From: Hoplostethus atlanticus
Taxonomy: Eukaryota; Chordata; Actinopteri; Trachichthyiformes; Trachichthyidae
Length of the DNA: 64,000 bases
Assembly: GCA_034670405.1 (NCBI GenBank)
Contig: JAXDDX010000002.1
Span: forward strand, 1,054,001 to 1,118,000
Direction: 5' to 3'
In this document: piece after piece, positions 12,406 through 33,489 of the stretch
How the letters are laid out: every line of letters starts with the position of its first letter
Numbering within the stretch: the first letter of the stretch is position 1
Position numbers and translations under genes: made by a program
The notes under the pieces: model-generated
What the model saw: the letters and a program-made list of their open reading frames with translations, nothing else
What the model was told of the DNA's origin: nothing
Databases searched by the model: none

Positions 12406-12802
12406 ACACTAAGCAGTTTGTGAGAGTGAGGTGCCCATGTGGACAAATCATCCACACTGTGACTGCATGAGATCAAATTCAGCATATGCCTGCATGTCAC
12501 TCTTCAAGTCCAGTTTGTCTTCATTGTTCTGAGAAGAATTATCAATATGCTTTACTATGAGTGTCAAACTAATTCAACTTCTTTTGACAATGCTTGCTTG
12601 TAAATTACTGTAATTAAAAGTTTAGATGCAGCAATAACGAAATGGCAGATGTCTTGACACAAGTGAACACACAGGACTGAAACAGCAGTCTAAAACCGGC
12701 AGGATTGGATAGATTACAAAACTCGGGAGTAGGCCGAGATAGCTGGTTAGGGTTGTGGTACGGTTGGGGTCAGATTAAGCATCATAAAAGACGACTGGTT
12801 GG

Positions 12803-13045
12803 GGATAGGGGTGAGAATAATTTCAGGTTCAGGTTCAGGGGAAACACATAGCCTGCAGACGGGGAACAGACTCGATCACCTACTCCAGGCCCGTTTAACC
12901 CATTGGCTGTCACCGCTCATCGTTTTATGCAGTTAAACTATATGTCACTATGAACATCCATGCATTAGCGTTAGTTGCGTGTAACTATCGTGAATGTCAA
13001 ACTTTGCGAGGTAACACAAAACTTGTTGCGAGGTAACGCAAAATG

Positions 13046-13050
<5 letters not shown>
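12803..13050 (-). repeat. Right arm of a long inverted repeat
   Basis: Reverse-complement partner of 9320..9613. Homology runs from gagaataatttcaggttcag to the outer gcgaggtaacgcaaaatg. It ends directly at a GA microsatellite, about 180 bp before the upb1 start codon, so this mobile-like sequence lies in the upb1 promoter region. Confidence 0.75.
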
Positions 13051-13085
<35 letters not shown>

Positions 13086-13104
13086 AGGAGAGAGAGAGAG
13101 AGAG
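13050..13104 (+). repeat. (GA)n microsatellite upstream of upb1
   Basis: Dinucleotide GA tract interrupted by a G run (about 13078..13090), located about 130-180 bp before the upb1 ATG. Confidence 0.9.
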
Positions 13105-13230
13105 CTGATTGCACAACCTGAAATGGGTAAAAAGTGAACATGGTATCTTTAACCTGACATCTACCGACTGTCCCGTTGTGTGCAAGTAGCCAACAGACGC
13201 GCACGAGTCTGCACCGCCGAGAGAAGAGAC

Positions 13231-20841
<7,611 letters not shown>

Positions 20842-22245
20842 CTTCAAACCCAACATAGTGAAGGAGTAGAAGATATTATATATTTACTACAGTCCATTTC
20901 AGACCAGGATCAATTATTATAATCTTTTCGTTTGAATGTTTGCATTTAGCAGATTTTCAGACCAAAATGAGTCATCTTTGTATCTGTTGGGCAGTATTAA
21001 ATGAGGCATACAGTATAAATGCCTCATATACGAGTCATAACAGACCAAATTGATGACAAGGATGGACCCTGTGTTCAAAATCCTTTATTGATTACATCAC
21101 ATAATAAATGCAATTGTTCCATAAAAAATAATGTTTGCAGTTTCATACTGAAAATGCGCATCCAGGACGAAATCAGACTTTTCATATAGATTTCGCAAAG
21201 CCATTTTGTGGTAACATTGACCATTTAAATAATACATAATTATGCCTGGTACAAAAAGCGTAGTGCAATAACTTCATGATACCAAAATAAAATAATAAAA
21301 CTGTGACAATGAGGAAATGAACTTAACTACATCTGCAAGGCATCCCTCTGTTCACTAGTTGACGTGTTGCACATGAACTTAGTCTGTCCAATGTTGAGCT
21401 CCTCTTCCAATGATGTGAGCAAAAAGGAGTAGACTCAGAGCAGCAGGCAAGCTGATTGTATTGTCCATGTTGCTTTGCCAGGCAGACTTGGTTCCATAGA
21501 CGGGCTATGGAGTATTGCATTGAGTTAGCGTTTGACATGTTTCATGTGTACATCACACTTCAAGGGCATTAATTACCTGAGACTTTCAAAACACAATTAC
21601 TCCCTCTATTCCCTGTTGATAGAATCATATGAAAAAGAAGTGACAGAACACCAAAAAGTGTTAAGGGAGTTACAGAAAATAAACAAAAAGGCTAGTGAAG
21701 GTGAAGGTTGCAGCAGAACACAGATCAAAACTCCTGGTAAAATATGCTTAATGTTTCCATCAGCCCTTATTCATGTGCACACCATTTGCCTTCCATTCCT
21801 CGTTCATGCTTCTTCTCAACATTTCACCCACTCTAGTTTCTCAAGTCTGCTCACAGTTTGAGATGTCAACAGGTCAGATCTATGAGCTACTTCATTAAAA
21901 TTAATAAAGACAGTTACATTTATTTAAACTAGTTTGTCTCAAACAAATAAACAAAAAAAACCCCCTTGCAACTTATATCGTTGAACTCTCCAGCTGTTAG
22001 TCCTTTACAGGTTGAGTGGTATTGGCTATGTGAGGGCGAGCGAGGGTGGTAAAGTTGGAGTGGTGAAATGTTTCTTCTGTGAGCGGGCGGCCATATTAGC
22101 ACCGGAGAGGATGGCCCAGGGAAATCTGTGACGGTTAGCTAGAGCTGGAGCGACGGTCCCGGACTGGGGACATGCAGCACCATGACGTCACTACAATGTA
22201 GATGGGCTGGGAGAAGTGGAATCCATAAAGTCATCGTTCCTTCCA
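20842..22245. other. Convergent 3' UTR region of upb1 and gucd1
   Basis: About 1.4 kb separates the two stop codons. On the plus strand an AATAAA at about 21104 could serve upb1. On the minus strand an AATAAA at about 21080 could serve gucd1, giving it a UTR of about 1.1 kb; if so the two transcripts would slightly overlap. No further coding exon was seen. Confidence 0.45.
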
Positions 22246-24323
<2,078 letters not shown>

Positions 24324-24957
24324 TCTGGGGTATTCGTCTTAGTTAGACAGGTAGCCAACTAACTCAGTACAAGGTAGTCAGACTTGTTCCACAGCGGATA
24401 ATCCAGGGTTGGACTGCCTCATCAATGCTAACTAGAAAAAACAGCTGTCATAGTTGCTAGTTTAGCTAACTAGATAACTAGCGTTAGTCGACCGGCTTGT
24501 TCGCTAGCAGGGCGAGGTTAGCACATTAACTGATATCATTGCTAGCATTATGTTGATTCATTGGCCCAACCAAATTAGGTGTCGTAGTTGAACAACTAGA
24601 TTTTATCCAGTTTTCGTACCTATTGCTAAAACTGCCTCACTTATTCAACAGCTTCTCTGTTGTTTGCTAGCTCATTAGCCAGCGTCTGTTTGCTAGCTCA
24701 TTGGTTAGCATGCTATGAGAAGCTGCTGGTGTTTGGTTAACGACAACTTTTGTGAGCTATAGTTATACTGCCCCCATGTGGTGCGGTGGAGTCATCATCA
24801 AACTACGATGGAGACGAGACAGACATTTCACACAATTCTTATATTCTTTCATGTAAATTTTTTTTTATTGAAGGGTTGTATTTATTTCGAAGATCAATGT
24901 TTTTACGCCAACTTTTCAGAGTAGTCCCGAGAGTTATTCCAAGTTGTAGTGGCCATG

Positions 24958-25939
24958 CTACTGGGTTCCATAGGTGGTGACCGTGGCCATCTGTATTATA
25001 AAGAATATGTAAAAATAAATGCTCAAGTAATGATTGCCCCATAGCAGGTAATGCATTTCATTCAACCCAAATAAGTGTGTCAAATAAGGAATGAGGAATG
25101 TAAAACAAAACAAAAGATTGAGGAATCAACCACTTACTGATTCAGTGTCAGCGCTGTCACTCAGATACGTGGTTTTGTTTTTACTGTAAATATCTTTTTT
25201 CCTTGTGCATGTCAACATAAACCAGTCAGAAATTGTAGGCACCTGAGGGAAAATATTTTGAAACACAATTTTGTGTATTATCACATATTCCAGAAAAGTG
25301 CATTTTCATCATGTTTTACTTGGAAAATATACAATGAGATACAGGAGTGTATATTTCAAGAGAGACAGGCCTACATACCAAACTGAGGAATGACAGTGCT
25401 GCACCCAAGTTCACTATGGTTGGTACAATGCCAAATTTGCCTGCCTGCAAGATAAAAATGAAAAAGAGCATGTTCTCCAAAAGAACATAGGCAATGTGGT
25501 TTGGCATCTTCGATAAATGTGAGATAGTTTCAAGTGACAAGAATTATTGTCCAGCCTCACAGTTCCAAATACAACAATGTCAAACCGGATCCCGTATGCT
25601 TTAATCAGGGTTCTTGTTTCCTCACCATCTGGGGTTTTGTAGTATTTTGCAAACCTGTATAAGTAGCACATTTCGTCAGTTTCATTCACCGCTGCTGTTA
25701 ATAATATTTCTGTATCTGTTGTAACCCCACCTAAAGTTGTATCCAGGTGCCACGTTGTTCTTAGTATTTTTGTTGTCCAGCCTTTGGAAGCTGTACTTGG
25801 GGTAACATTTACCTGCCCACCAATCCAGGTCACAGCTCCAGTCAATAAGAATGCCAAGGATGCCACCCTTTAAAAACACAGTCAAGCTCAAAAACCATTC
25901 ATTATTTAAGATCATTCAACAACTGAAAGTCAGTGAGAG

Positions 25940-26017
<78 letters not shown>

Positions 26018-28361
26018 CCTATGCAGAGCGGTAAATTATACAATAATTGTATATTTTAAAAATGTGTGTTATCTCATAACTCTGGGTCTACCTTAACAGC
26101 CATAGTTTGAAAGTCCTCTCCAGCCAATGAAACTATATGTTTAAGGCGGAATATGGGACAGTCAGGATCTGTTGTTAGATTGAATTCACACTGCTTCAAG
26201 TATGAGGAGTTAATGTGTGGCAAAATGTTTCTTCTGCATGGGGAAAGGAAGACAAACGTATGATGTATTAGCACACACAGTCAATACTGTAGGAAATTTT
26301 GTGCACATTGAACACACTGGACAGATCTCTAATCTTTGTCATGTGTTTCTTTTGCATTAAGTACTACTTTGAGATTCAACATTAACCTGTGAAAGTTGAA
26401 CTTTGGGTATGTCGCGCTGTTTTTGATCAACACCGTGAAGTCCTCTGCTGCAGTCAGCAGTGCAGGGCTGTGGGACAGAGTAAACACATCTAACACCAAA
26501 TCTATTTACACAGTCAGAGCAAACACTGCCCAGGGATGTTATAAGTATGTTCTTACACAGGCAGCTTGGTGTCTACTTCAAGAGGACACCAAGATATCAC
26601 CTCACAGGTCTGGACAGTGTCTGAGTAGTTCACACATAGCCCTGTCTCAATACCTGAATGAAAAATAAGTTGGTTTGTTGTATGATATTAGATACAAATA
26701 TGTCGTAGCATTTGAAGCATTTTACAGTTGACCCATTAAAGAGCAGATTCTTTCAAGATCACAACCGTCTGATGTCATGTTAGTGTGGAAGGCCTACCGC
26801 TGCCTCGGGGGTCACTTCGACCCTCAGTACAGTCACAATCATCGGTGCAATTGGTGGAGGTGTTTGGAAGCTGGAGGAGAGATAACCAGTGTCAGCATGT
26901 GAGTACATTAACTAGCATCCAAAAATAGCATGGACCTGCTGAACCCGGAGAGAAAGAATCTTAATAATAATGTGCAGGGTTTCCACTGTGGCCTTGATTC
27001 CATGACTTTCCATAACTAAGTACAAGCGCTTGCATGACCTAATACTTCTATTCCTTCCTGGTTTGTTAATGTTGTTCAGCTCAGAAGCTCTAAAGTCGTA
27101 ACCAGTCTGGTTTCCACTACAGTTGGCCGTACATTGTAGGAAAACAGCTGGAAAGCAGCATGTAATGCAGTAAATGAGGGAAAGAAGTTCTGGTACATTC
27201 AGGTAAACTGACCTATTTGTAAAATTCCCTTACTTTCAACAAGAATTAATCAAAATCTCTTAACTTTCAGGGAACCCTGAATTTAATCATTTATTGATCC
27301 CTATAGGGGAATTCCCCTGTCTCTTGCCGCCATCCACAGTGAGGTCAGAGGTCAGCTACAGAACAGCAGAGATGAGTTAAGCAACACTGACGGGCCTAAT
27401 CAATTTGTAATTATTTTCTAAGTAGTTCCAGCCTTTAGTCCTCAATAGCTCAGAATAGATTCAAACCACATATTGACTCATGTTATTAGCCTGGAAAAAC
27501 ACAAAACTTTATAAATAAATAATTTATTTTTTGATTTTAGATTTTTTTTTGGTTGTACTGGATTTCTGGTCTGCTGGTCCAACTGGACAATGTGGTGAAT
27601 CAACTGACTTTGTTTCATCTTAAAATTCCTTAGTAACATCTCAGTAACTCACCTCAGGACAACGGGACTGAGTTTGATTGGCGGTGACAATGGCATTTGT
27701 CAGCACAAAGAATGAATGATCACCCTGGTAGACAAAAGAACGATGCAAGGTCATTGTACCTTACAGAATAGGGTTTTGACTTTACATGCTTTGCTGTGTA
27801 GCTTGGTGTAATCCACAAATGACGAGACAGGATGCAGTAGAGTTAGAGTGTACGTGTGTGTGTAGGCTATGTGTGTGTATTTATGCTGTGGAGGATGAAT
27901 TGCAAGTTCAAAAACCTGTGGGGGAATGACATAATCAGCCACGTCCCAAAAGCGTGGCTCCAGGCCAGATGTGTTGGTCAGGGCAAAGCCTTTCACTTTG
28001 GTGATGACGGTACTGATGACAGAGTCCGTCTCCTGGTAGGCCTTCTGAACGACACATACATACCTAGCAGGTTCACAGTGGGTAGCGTGATGGTTTAAAA
28101 TGCAGATCAAACCACAACATGCAGCCTATTACAGCAGTGGTTCACGACTAGACCCTGAATGTCACCTTGTCCCGATCCAACATATCAAATAGCACAACGA
28201 TGTGAAAGCCTTACTTACCCAACCACATACAGGACGAGCAGAATCTGGGTGACTCTGAAGACACATCCTACTCTTTTGCTTTGAATAACCAGGGTTTTGG
28301 GTGTTTCATAGTCAAAGAAACAGTGCAGACAGCTTTGGCAGCAGCCTGCGCCGTGACTCAT
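24958..28361 (-). CDS. P2X purinoceptor (P2X4/P2X8-like)
   Basis: Twelve exons: 28361..28219, 28063..27916, 27724..27653, 26870..26798, 26653..26557, 26467..26387, 26233..26092, 25867..25731, 25654..25561, 25444..25379, 25242..25138 and 24990..24958. They give 396 residues in one frame. P2X proteins are trimeric ATP-gated cation channels of the plasma membrane. The N-terminal YETPK phosphorylation motif, TM1 (ILLVLYVVG), the cysteine-rich ectodomain and TM2 ([18 protein letters not shown]) are present. ATP-contact residues seen are the two Lys of TKVKG, the Thr of [11 protein letters not shown] in PGYNFR and Lys in RTLIKAYG. Subtype is uncertain: the ectodomain looks nearest to P2X4/P2X8 from memory. 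The residue before AGKF is Thr rather than the usual Lys. An AATAAA about 95 nt past the stop suits polyadenylation. Confidence 0.92.
25940..26016. repeat. (TG)n microsatellite
   Basis: A near-perfect TG tract of about 75 bp in P2X intron 7. It creates artificial Val-Cys reading frames on the plus strand. Confidence 0.95.
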
Positions 28362-28449
28362 AGCTGAACTATACAAAGATGAGGCAATGATCAAGACATA
28401 CCGACCTCTAGCAGGTAAGATAGCATTCAAATCATATTCAAATCACACA

Positions 28450-29310
28450 TCTTGAACCTCTGTTGGACACATCCTGGACATTATGTTTCAACATGGACAA
28501 ATTATATGATGGACAACAGCATTTAGTCGCTTTTCTTGTTAAGTTTAAGTTTAATTACATTAAATAAGAAGTGACAAGGATATTATTAGAACCTAAGACT
28601 TCAATAACCAGTAAAGCAGTAATGTAAATATCTTTGTAAGTTGTTTGCTGTAATGACACAAATGAGTCCTTTCAGATTTATCGGTTGATGTAGCGTCAAC
28701 CTCCACCCACTTTTATGAAGGTTGGACATGGTGTACTTTTCTTAGAGTTGCGAATTTGGACATTCAGGCATTAGACATTTTAGGACTGTGTTGCTCTGTA
28801 AATGTTCTCCTGTGGCTTTTCCTCTCCTGCTCATCCCGGCCGGTGTGCTCACCTACCTCCCTGTGTGTTGTAATATCTGCTTGAATGTTGTCCTACTGCT
28901 GACATGTTCAGTCATGTGTATATGCATGCCTGTGTATTGTGTTTGTGTTTTGAGATTTACTTTTATTTCTCGCTAGCCATTAATGGCATCAGGGCATCTG
29001 ATTTGGTGGTTAGTCCGTCCCATGACCAGTGGGTTCACAGGAGCGGCTATGAGGTATAAGTGAATAAAACACTTTTTTTTTAGCACACTGAGTGTCAGCT
29101 TCACCTCAGGCCTCCTCAGAGCTGATGCAGAACTGGCTGTGGAGGAGATGGGCGATATGATGAGCCCAGCATGGCTGCTCCTGGCCTCGTGTGAGTTTGT
29201 GACTTTTAGAAAACAATTACAATGCTACCATTGCATTGGTGTGTAGACATAGGCTTGATGTCTTCTGTGGTCTATTCACCAGTTTACACATAGAGAAAAT
29301 GTACTTGTTC
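28450..29310. other. Spacer upstream of the P2X gene
   Basis: No gene was recognised. Open frames here lack motifs and splice continuity. The promoter and 5' UTR of the P2X gene should begin just right of 28361, but no clear core element can be named. Confidence 0.35.
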
Positions 29311-30734
29311 ACCCTCGTCAGAGAGGAGGGCTCTGACGAGGGTGAACACCAGGAAAGCTGCTGGTCCAGATGGCATATCTGGGCGAGTACTGAAGACCTG
29401 TGCTAATCAGCTAGCTCCAGTGTTCACCACTATATTCAACATCTCCCTGGCTGAGTCTGTGGTCCCCGCCTGCTTCAAGAGATCCACTATTGTCCCTGTG
29501 CCCAAGAATGCTTCTCCAGCATGCTTGAATGACTACCGACCGGTGGCCCTCACCTCGGTGGTCATGAAATGCTTCGAGAGGCTGATAAAGGACTACATCT
29601 GCGCCTTCCTCCCTTGCTCCATGGACCCGCTGCAGTTCGCTTATCGTCCCAACAGATCCACGGATGATGCTGTCTCCCAGGTACTGCACACCACACTCTC
29701 TCATCTGGACAGCCGGAAGGGGGGCTATGTGAGACTGCTGTTCATTGACTATAGTTCAGCTTTCAATACCATAGTCCCCACCAGACTGGCTGGTAAGTTG
29801 ATGGAGCTGGGACTGAACACCCCCCTGTGTGCCTGGATCCTGGACTTCCTGACCTGCCAGGCCCCAGGTGGTCAGGGTGGGCAGACACACCTCCAACCCC
29901 CTCACCCTGAACACAGGATCCCCCCAGGGTTGCGTCCTCAGCCCCCTACTGTACTCCCTGTACACACATGACTGTGTGGCCAGGTTCAGCTCCAACACCA
30001 TCATTAAGTTTGCGGATGACACAGTGGTGGTGGGCCTGATCTCCAACAACGACGAGAAGGCCTACCTGGAGGAAGTTGCTGATCTGTCACTCTGGTGCCA
30101 GGACAACAGCCTCCTCCTGAATGTCACCAAAACTAAGGAGCTGATTGTGGACTTTAGGAGGACACAACAACAGAGGACGTACTCACCACTGGGGATTAAT
30201 GGGACTACTGTGGAGAGGGTGAGCAGGTATAAATACCTGGGAGTCCACATCACCGAAGATCTCACATGGTCCACACACACAGACACTCTGGTGAGAAAGG
30301 CGAGGCAGCGCCTTTACCACCTCAGGCAACTGAGGAAATTTAAAGTCTCCCGGAGGATCCTTCAGTCCTTCTACTCTGGAGCTGTGGAGAGCATCCTGAC
30401 AGGAAGCATCACTGCCTGGTTTGGCAGCAGCTCCGCTCAGGACAGGAAGGCTCTGCAGAGAGTAGTGCGTTCGGCCTGAGCGCACTATTGGAACTACACT
30501 CCCCACCCTGCAGGACTTGTACACCAGGAGGTGCAGAACCAGAGCCTGCAGGATCATGAAGGATCCTCACCACCCCAACAACGGACTGTTTCAGCTGCTG
30601 CGGTCAGGCAAGCGCCTCCGTAGTCACGCTGCCAAAACAGAGACTGAGACGGAGTTTCTTTCCTCAGGCCATCAGGACTGTGAACTCTGACCTCACCAGG
30701 GCCCCCACCAAGACACACACACTGCCCCTCTTAT

Positions 30735-30772
<38 letters not shown>

Positions 30773-31060
30773 AGGTAAAGACTACACATAATTTATATTA
30801 TATTATACATACAATTCTTCCCTTTTTTTACTATATTTTTTTATAAAGTGCTCTTATTGTAAATATTGTGTTGTTTTTTATATAGAGCTCTTAAAAAACT
30901 GTGACATTGTAAATATTGTGTTGGTTATTGTAAATAGTGTGAACCTGTTATTTTGCACATTTCTGCTGAGCATTGCCACTTTGCATTTCACTACACACCT
31001 CGTGTGTGTATGTGACAATTAAACTTCTTGAATCTTGAATCTTGAATCTTGAACAAAGAG
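29311..31060 (+). mobile_element. 5'-truncated LINE with broken reverse transcriptase
   Basis: The reverse-transcriptase domain starts at about 29342 with [19 protein letters not shown], followed by [34 protein letters not shown] and [13 protein letters not shown]. After a frameshift near 29870 it continues with [20 protein letters not shown] and the catalytic FADDTVVVG. A second frame break at about 30477 precedes a C-terminal stretch. A CA microsatellite and a tail of four TTGAATC-like repeats (about 31029..31054) mark the 3' end. This is a dead jockey/CR1/L2-type element. At the 5' end the sequence ttcaccctcgtcagag appears inverted just before itself. Confidence 0.9.
30736..30770. repeat. 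(CA)n microsatellite in LINE 3' region
   Basis: Simple CA repeat inside the 3' untranslated part of the LINE. Confidence 0.9.
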
Positions 31061-31973
31061 AATGAAACCTTTGTTTAACAACTGACCGTACATTTACATA
31101 CAACTTTCAGATATTCACAATGCAAATGGTTATAGCGCTTGTAAAAGTCTGCATTAGAATATCTTGGTTTTACATATTTATATATCTGAGCAGCAATCTA
31201 AATAATAGGACATGCTCTTCTGAAATAGAGTTGGTTTTATTGCTCCCTGCTGCTCCTCTTGGACAGACTCCACTTTCTTTCTCTGAGTAGTTTTCCCGGA
31301 CATTTACGGAGCAGTAGCTGGTCCCAGTCGGTCAATTAACACAGTAGTATGGGAGATTATACTTTTCACTCTGCTACCAAAGTCAGGCTGCAGAGTAAAA
31401 GCTTTGTATCTCCAAAATGTCAACTTTTCAAAATAGCCTCATTATTAGATTGATGAACATTGTAGAATGGGTCTTGAAGCGGTTTCATAAAAGGAGCAGA
31501 CATTTTCCAAAGAGTTAAAATGAAACTGTTGTTGTTCTAATGAGGCAAGTACAGACACACACAGATCCAGAGGAACACAGACAGCTGCATTCACCTGGAC
31601 AAACAACACACACTGATCTGATCAGTACCTTGAGGTAATATACAGTGGTGCCCTCTGCTACCTTACCAATATACCAAGGGCCAACCAACATTGCCAACTG
31701 AAAGTCTAATGTTGTAAAATGACACAACTCACTTTTCCAGGAAACCAGGGAGCATGAAATTAATCTTCTACGAGCTAGCTAAAGGCTTCCACCAACAATT
31801 TGAACTTTAGAGAAATGTAAAAAGCAACCTTGCAATGAAACTGCACTGCGCGTCCAACAAGGACCTAATAAAAATGTTACAGCTCCATCTATGGTGTCTA
31901 TCGTGTGCATGCAGGATAATCTAGCATCAAATATAGATATTTAAGTACATTTATATTTGTGTGGAAAAAGTAC

Positions 31974-32192
31974 TGTGGCAGATTGGGGGGTGTGGTTGGG
32001 CAGATGGCTGGAGGCGGGGGGCGGAGTCGGGCCGGCAGGCGGGTTCGCCCTGCCCCGACACCGGCTGCAGCCCATCGGGACTGAGTGGGGACTAATATCT
32101 GTTGTGCATGTGTGTCTCCCCCATGTCAGTGAGCCGGGAACACGGAGCGAGCGGCTCGAGTGAGAGAGAGAGCGAGCGAGCGAGCGGCTCGA

Positions 32193-32227
<35 letters not shown>

Positions 32228-32391
32228 AGAGAGAGAGAGAGGACGGTTCCCGCCGAGAGCGGAGGAGGGCGAGAGAGCCCTGTGTGTGCGTATATATGTA
32301 TATATTCCGTGTGGACAATAAACGGCGTTGCTGCCAAAAAACCCACCACAAGTCTCCGCCTCTGCCTACCCGTAGCAGCATCGTTGCTACA
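31974..32391. mobile_element. Solo LTR with 5-bp target duplication
   Basis: A 418-bp unit begins TGTGGCAGATTGG and ends CGTTGCTACA, the TG...CA form of a long terminal repeat. It is flanked on both sides by the same 5 bases, AGTAC (31969..31973 and 32392..32396). It contains a GA/GAGC-rich tract (about 32160..32242) and an AATAAA at about 32318, as expected for an LTR poly(A) signal. No internal retroelement genes adjoin it, so it is a solo LTR left by recombination. The direction implied by the AATAAA is plus. Its family (Gypsy-like or other) cannot be told. Confidence 0.88.
32160..32242. repeat. GA/GAGC-rich low-complexity tract
   Basis: Alternating gagaga and gagcgagc units inside the solo LTR, producing spurious Ser/Leu- and Arg/Glu-rich frames on both strands. 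Confidence 0.85.
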
Positions 32392-32939
32392 AGTACATAG
32401 AAACAAAGGTGGAGAGACAGGTGCTTTTCCTCTGTACTTAAATGATTTGTCTTTATTTAGCTCACAAATTTTTTTCACAAAGTTTTAATCCTTTTGTTTT
32501 ACTTTAATCATTTAAAATATTTTCTTATTTTCATCTTTTTATGGTAGACGCTTGCTCATTGCTAAAATATCCCTCGTTCAAACCTCAATGCTCTGTGGAC
32601 ACAATGACAACACAGGGAGGATAAGGGACATGTTATGACTAGCATGGCAAGAGAAGGGGAGATGTAGTGGAACTGGAAGTGACAGGTTGACACCTATCCA
32701 GATATTCACACTTTTATTATTCAGTCAGGAAGTACTTCCAGTTTGACAGATTTAAAAGAGGAAGAGGGGTGTTGCCACAGGCATTGCCAGGATTGGTTTA
32801 TCCCATAACCAATCACAAAACGAATGACATCTTTGCTACATCTGACATCTTTGGCTGATTATAGCTCACCAGCTATCTAGATACATGAAAAGCCAATGTA
32901 GGTATGGTATAGTTGGATAGGTAAATTCCATAGCAAGTA

Positions 32940-33365
32940 GCCTGCCATTTTGATGTCATGTGGACTTCATCCAGGACATCAAACAGCCGGTCTCTGTAGA
33001 TGTTGGACCCCAACACGTTCCTCCTTTTCGTTGATTATCCATGCCTCAGAGCTGCCAAAGACGAAGCAACACCGACTGTTAAATATATCACTGTCTTTAT
33101 GCATGCCAAGGTACATTCCTGTTACACAAAACCTGGCATCTTCTTTTATATGATCCTTCATCAATCTGATCAGAGGAAACACAACAACAACTGGATTCAC
33201 TCGACCCACTTTCCCCCCCACTTTTTAAGAGGGACCAGTTGTTATGTTAACGTTTCCTCCAATCAGGTAGGAAGAACACCAAAAACATGTCTCTCTTCAA
33301 GAAAGGCTTTTAATGCACCATGTTGTTCTGGTTTTGCCCACGGTGGAATTCTGCCTTGTAATTGG
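32940..33365 (-). pseudogene. RecQ-like DNA helicase fragment
   Basis: On the minus strand, broken frames read ALKAFLEERHVFGVLPT (just before a Walker A motif that is destroyed), then VNPVVVVFPLIRLMKD, then SRCCFVFGSSEAWIINEK and finally a corrupted DEVH box. The order (motif I, motif Ia, then DExH) is that of RecQ-type helicases. Intact fish copies have VLPTG.GKS and VVVDE.H from memory. Stops and frameshifts rule out function. It has no visible introns and may be a processed or transposon-carried copy. Confidence 0.65.
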
Positions 33366-33394
33366 CTTGAATAGCATCCTATTCACTGAAACCA

Positions 33395-33489
33395 CCAATG
33401 AGGGAAGCAGATCTAGACCCTGAATCGCTAGTCCCGCCTACTCAGGGAAAAATGTGCGATTCAGGGTCTAGATCTGCTTCCCTCATTGG
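33395..33489. repeat. Perfect 34-bp hairpin
   Basis: Arms 33395..33428 and 33456..33489 are perfect reverse complements, separated by 27 nt. The arm starts ccaatgagggaagcagatct. It is probably a small fold-back MITE. No coding potential. Confidence 0.85.

Noticed and set aside
25851..26096. Val-Cys repeat protein
   Set aside because: Translation of the (TG)n microsatellite joined to P2X antisense sequence.
31941..32488. Frames with Arg/Glu and Ser/Leu repeats on both strands
   Set aside because: Low-complexity GA/GAGC tract inside the solo LTR; not a gene.
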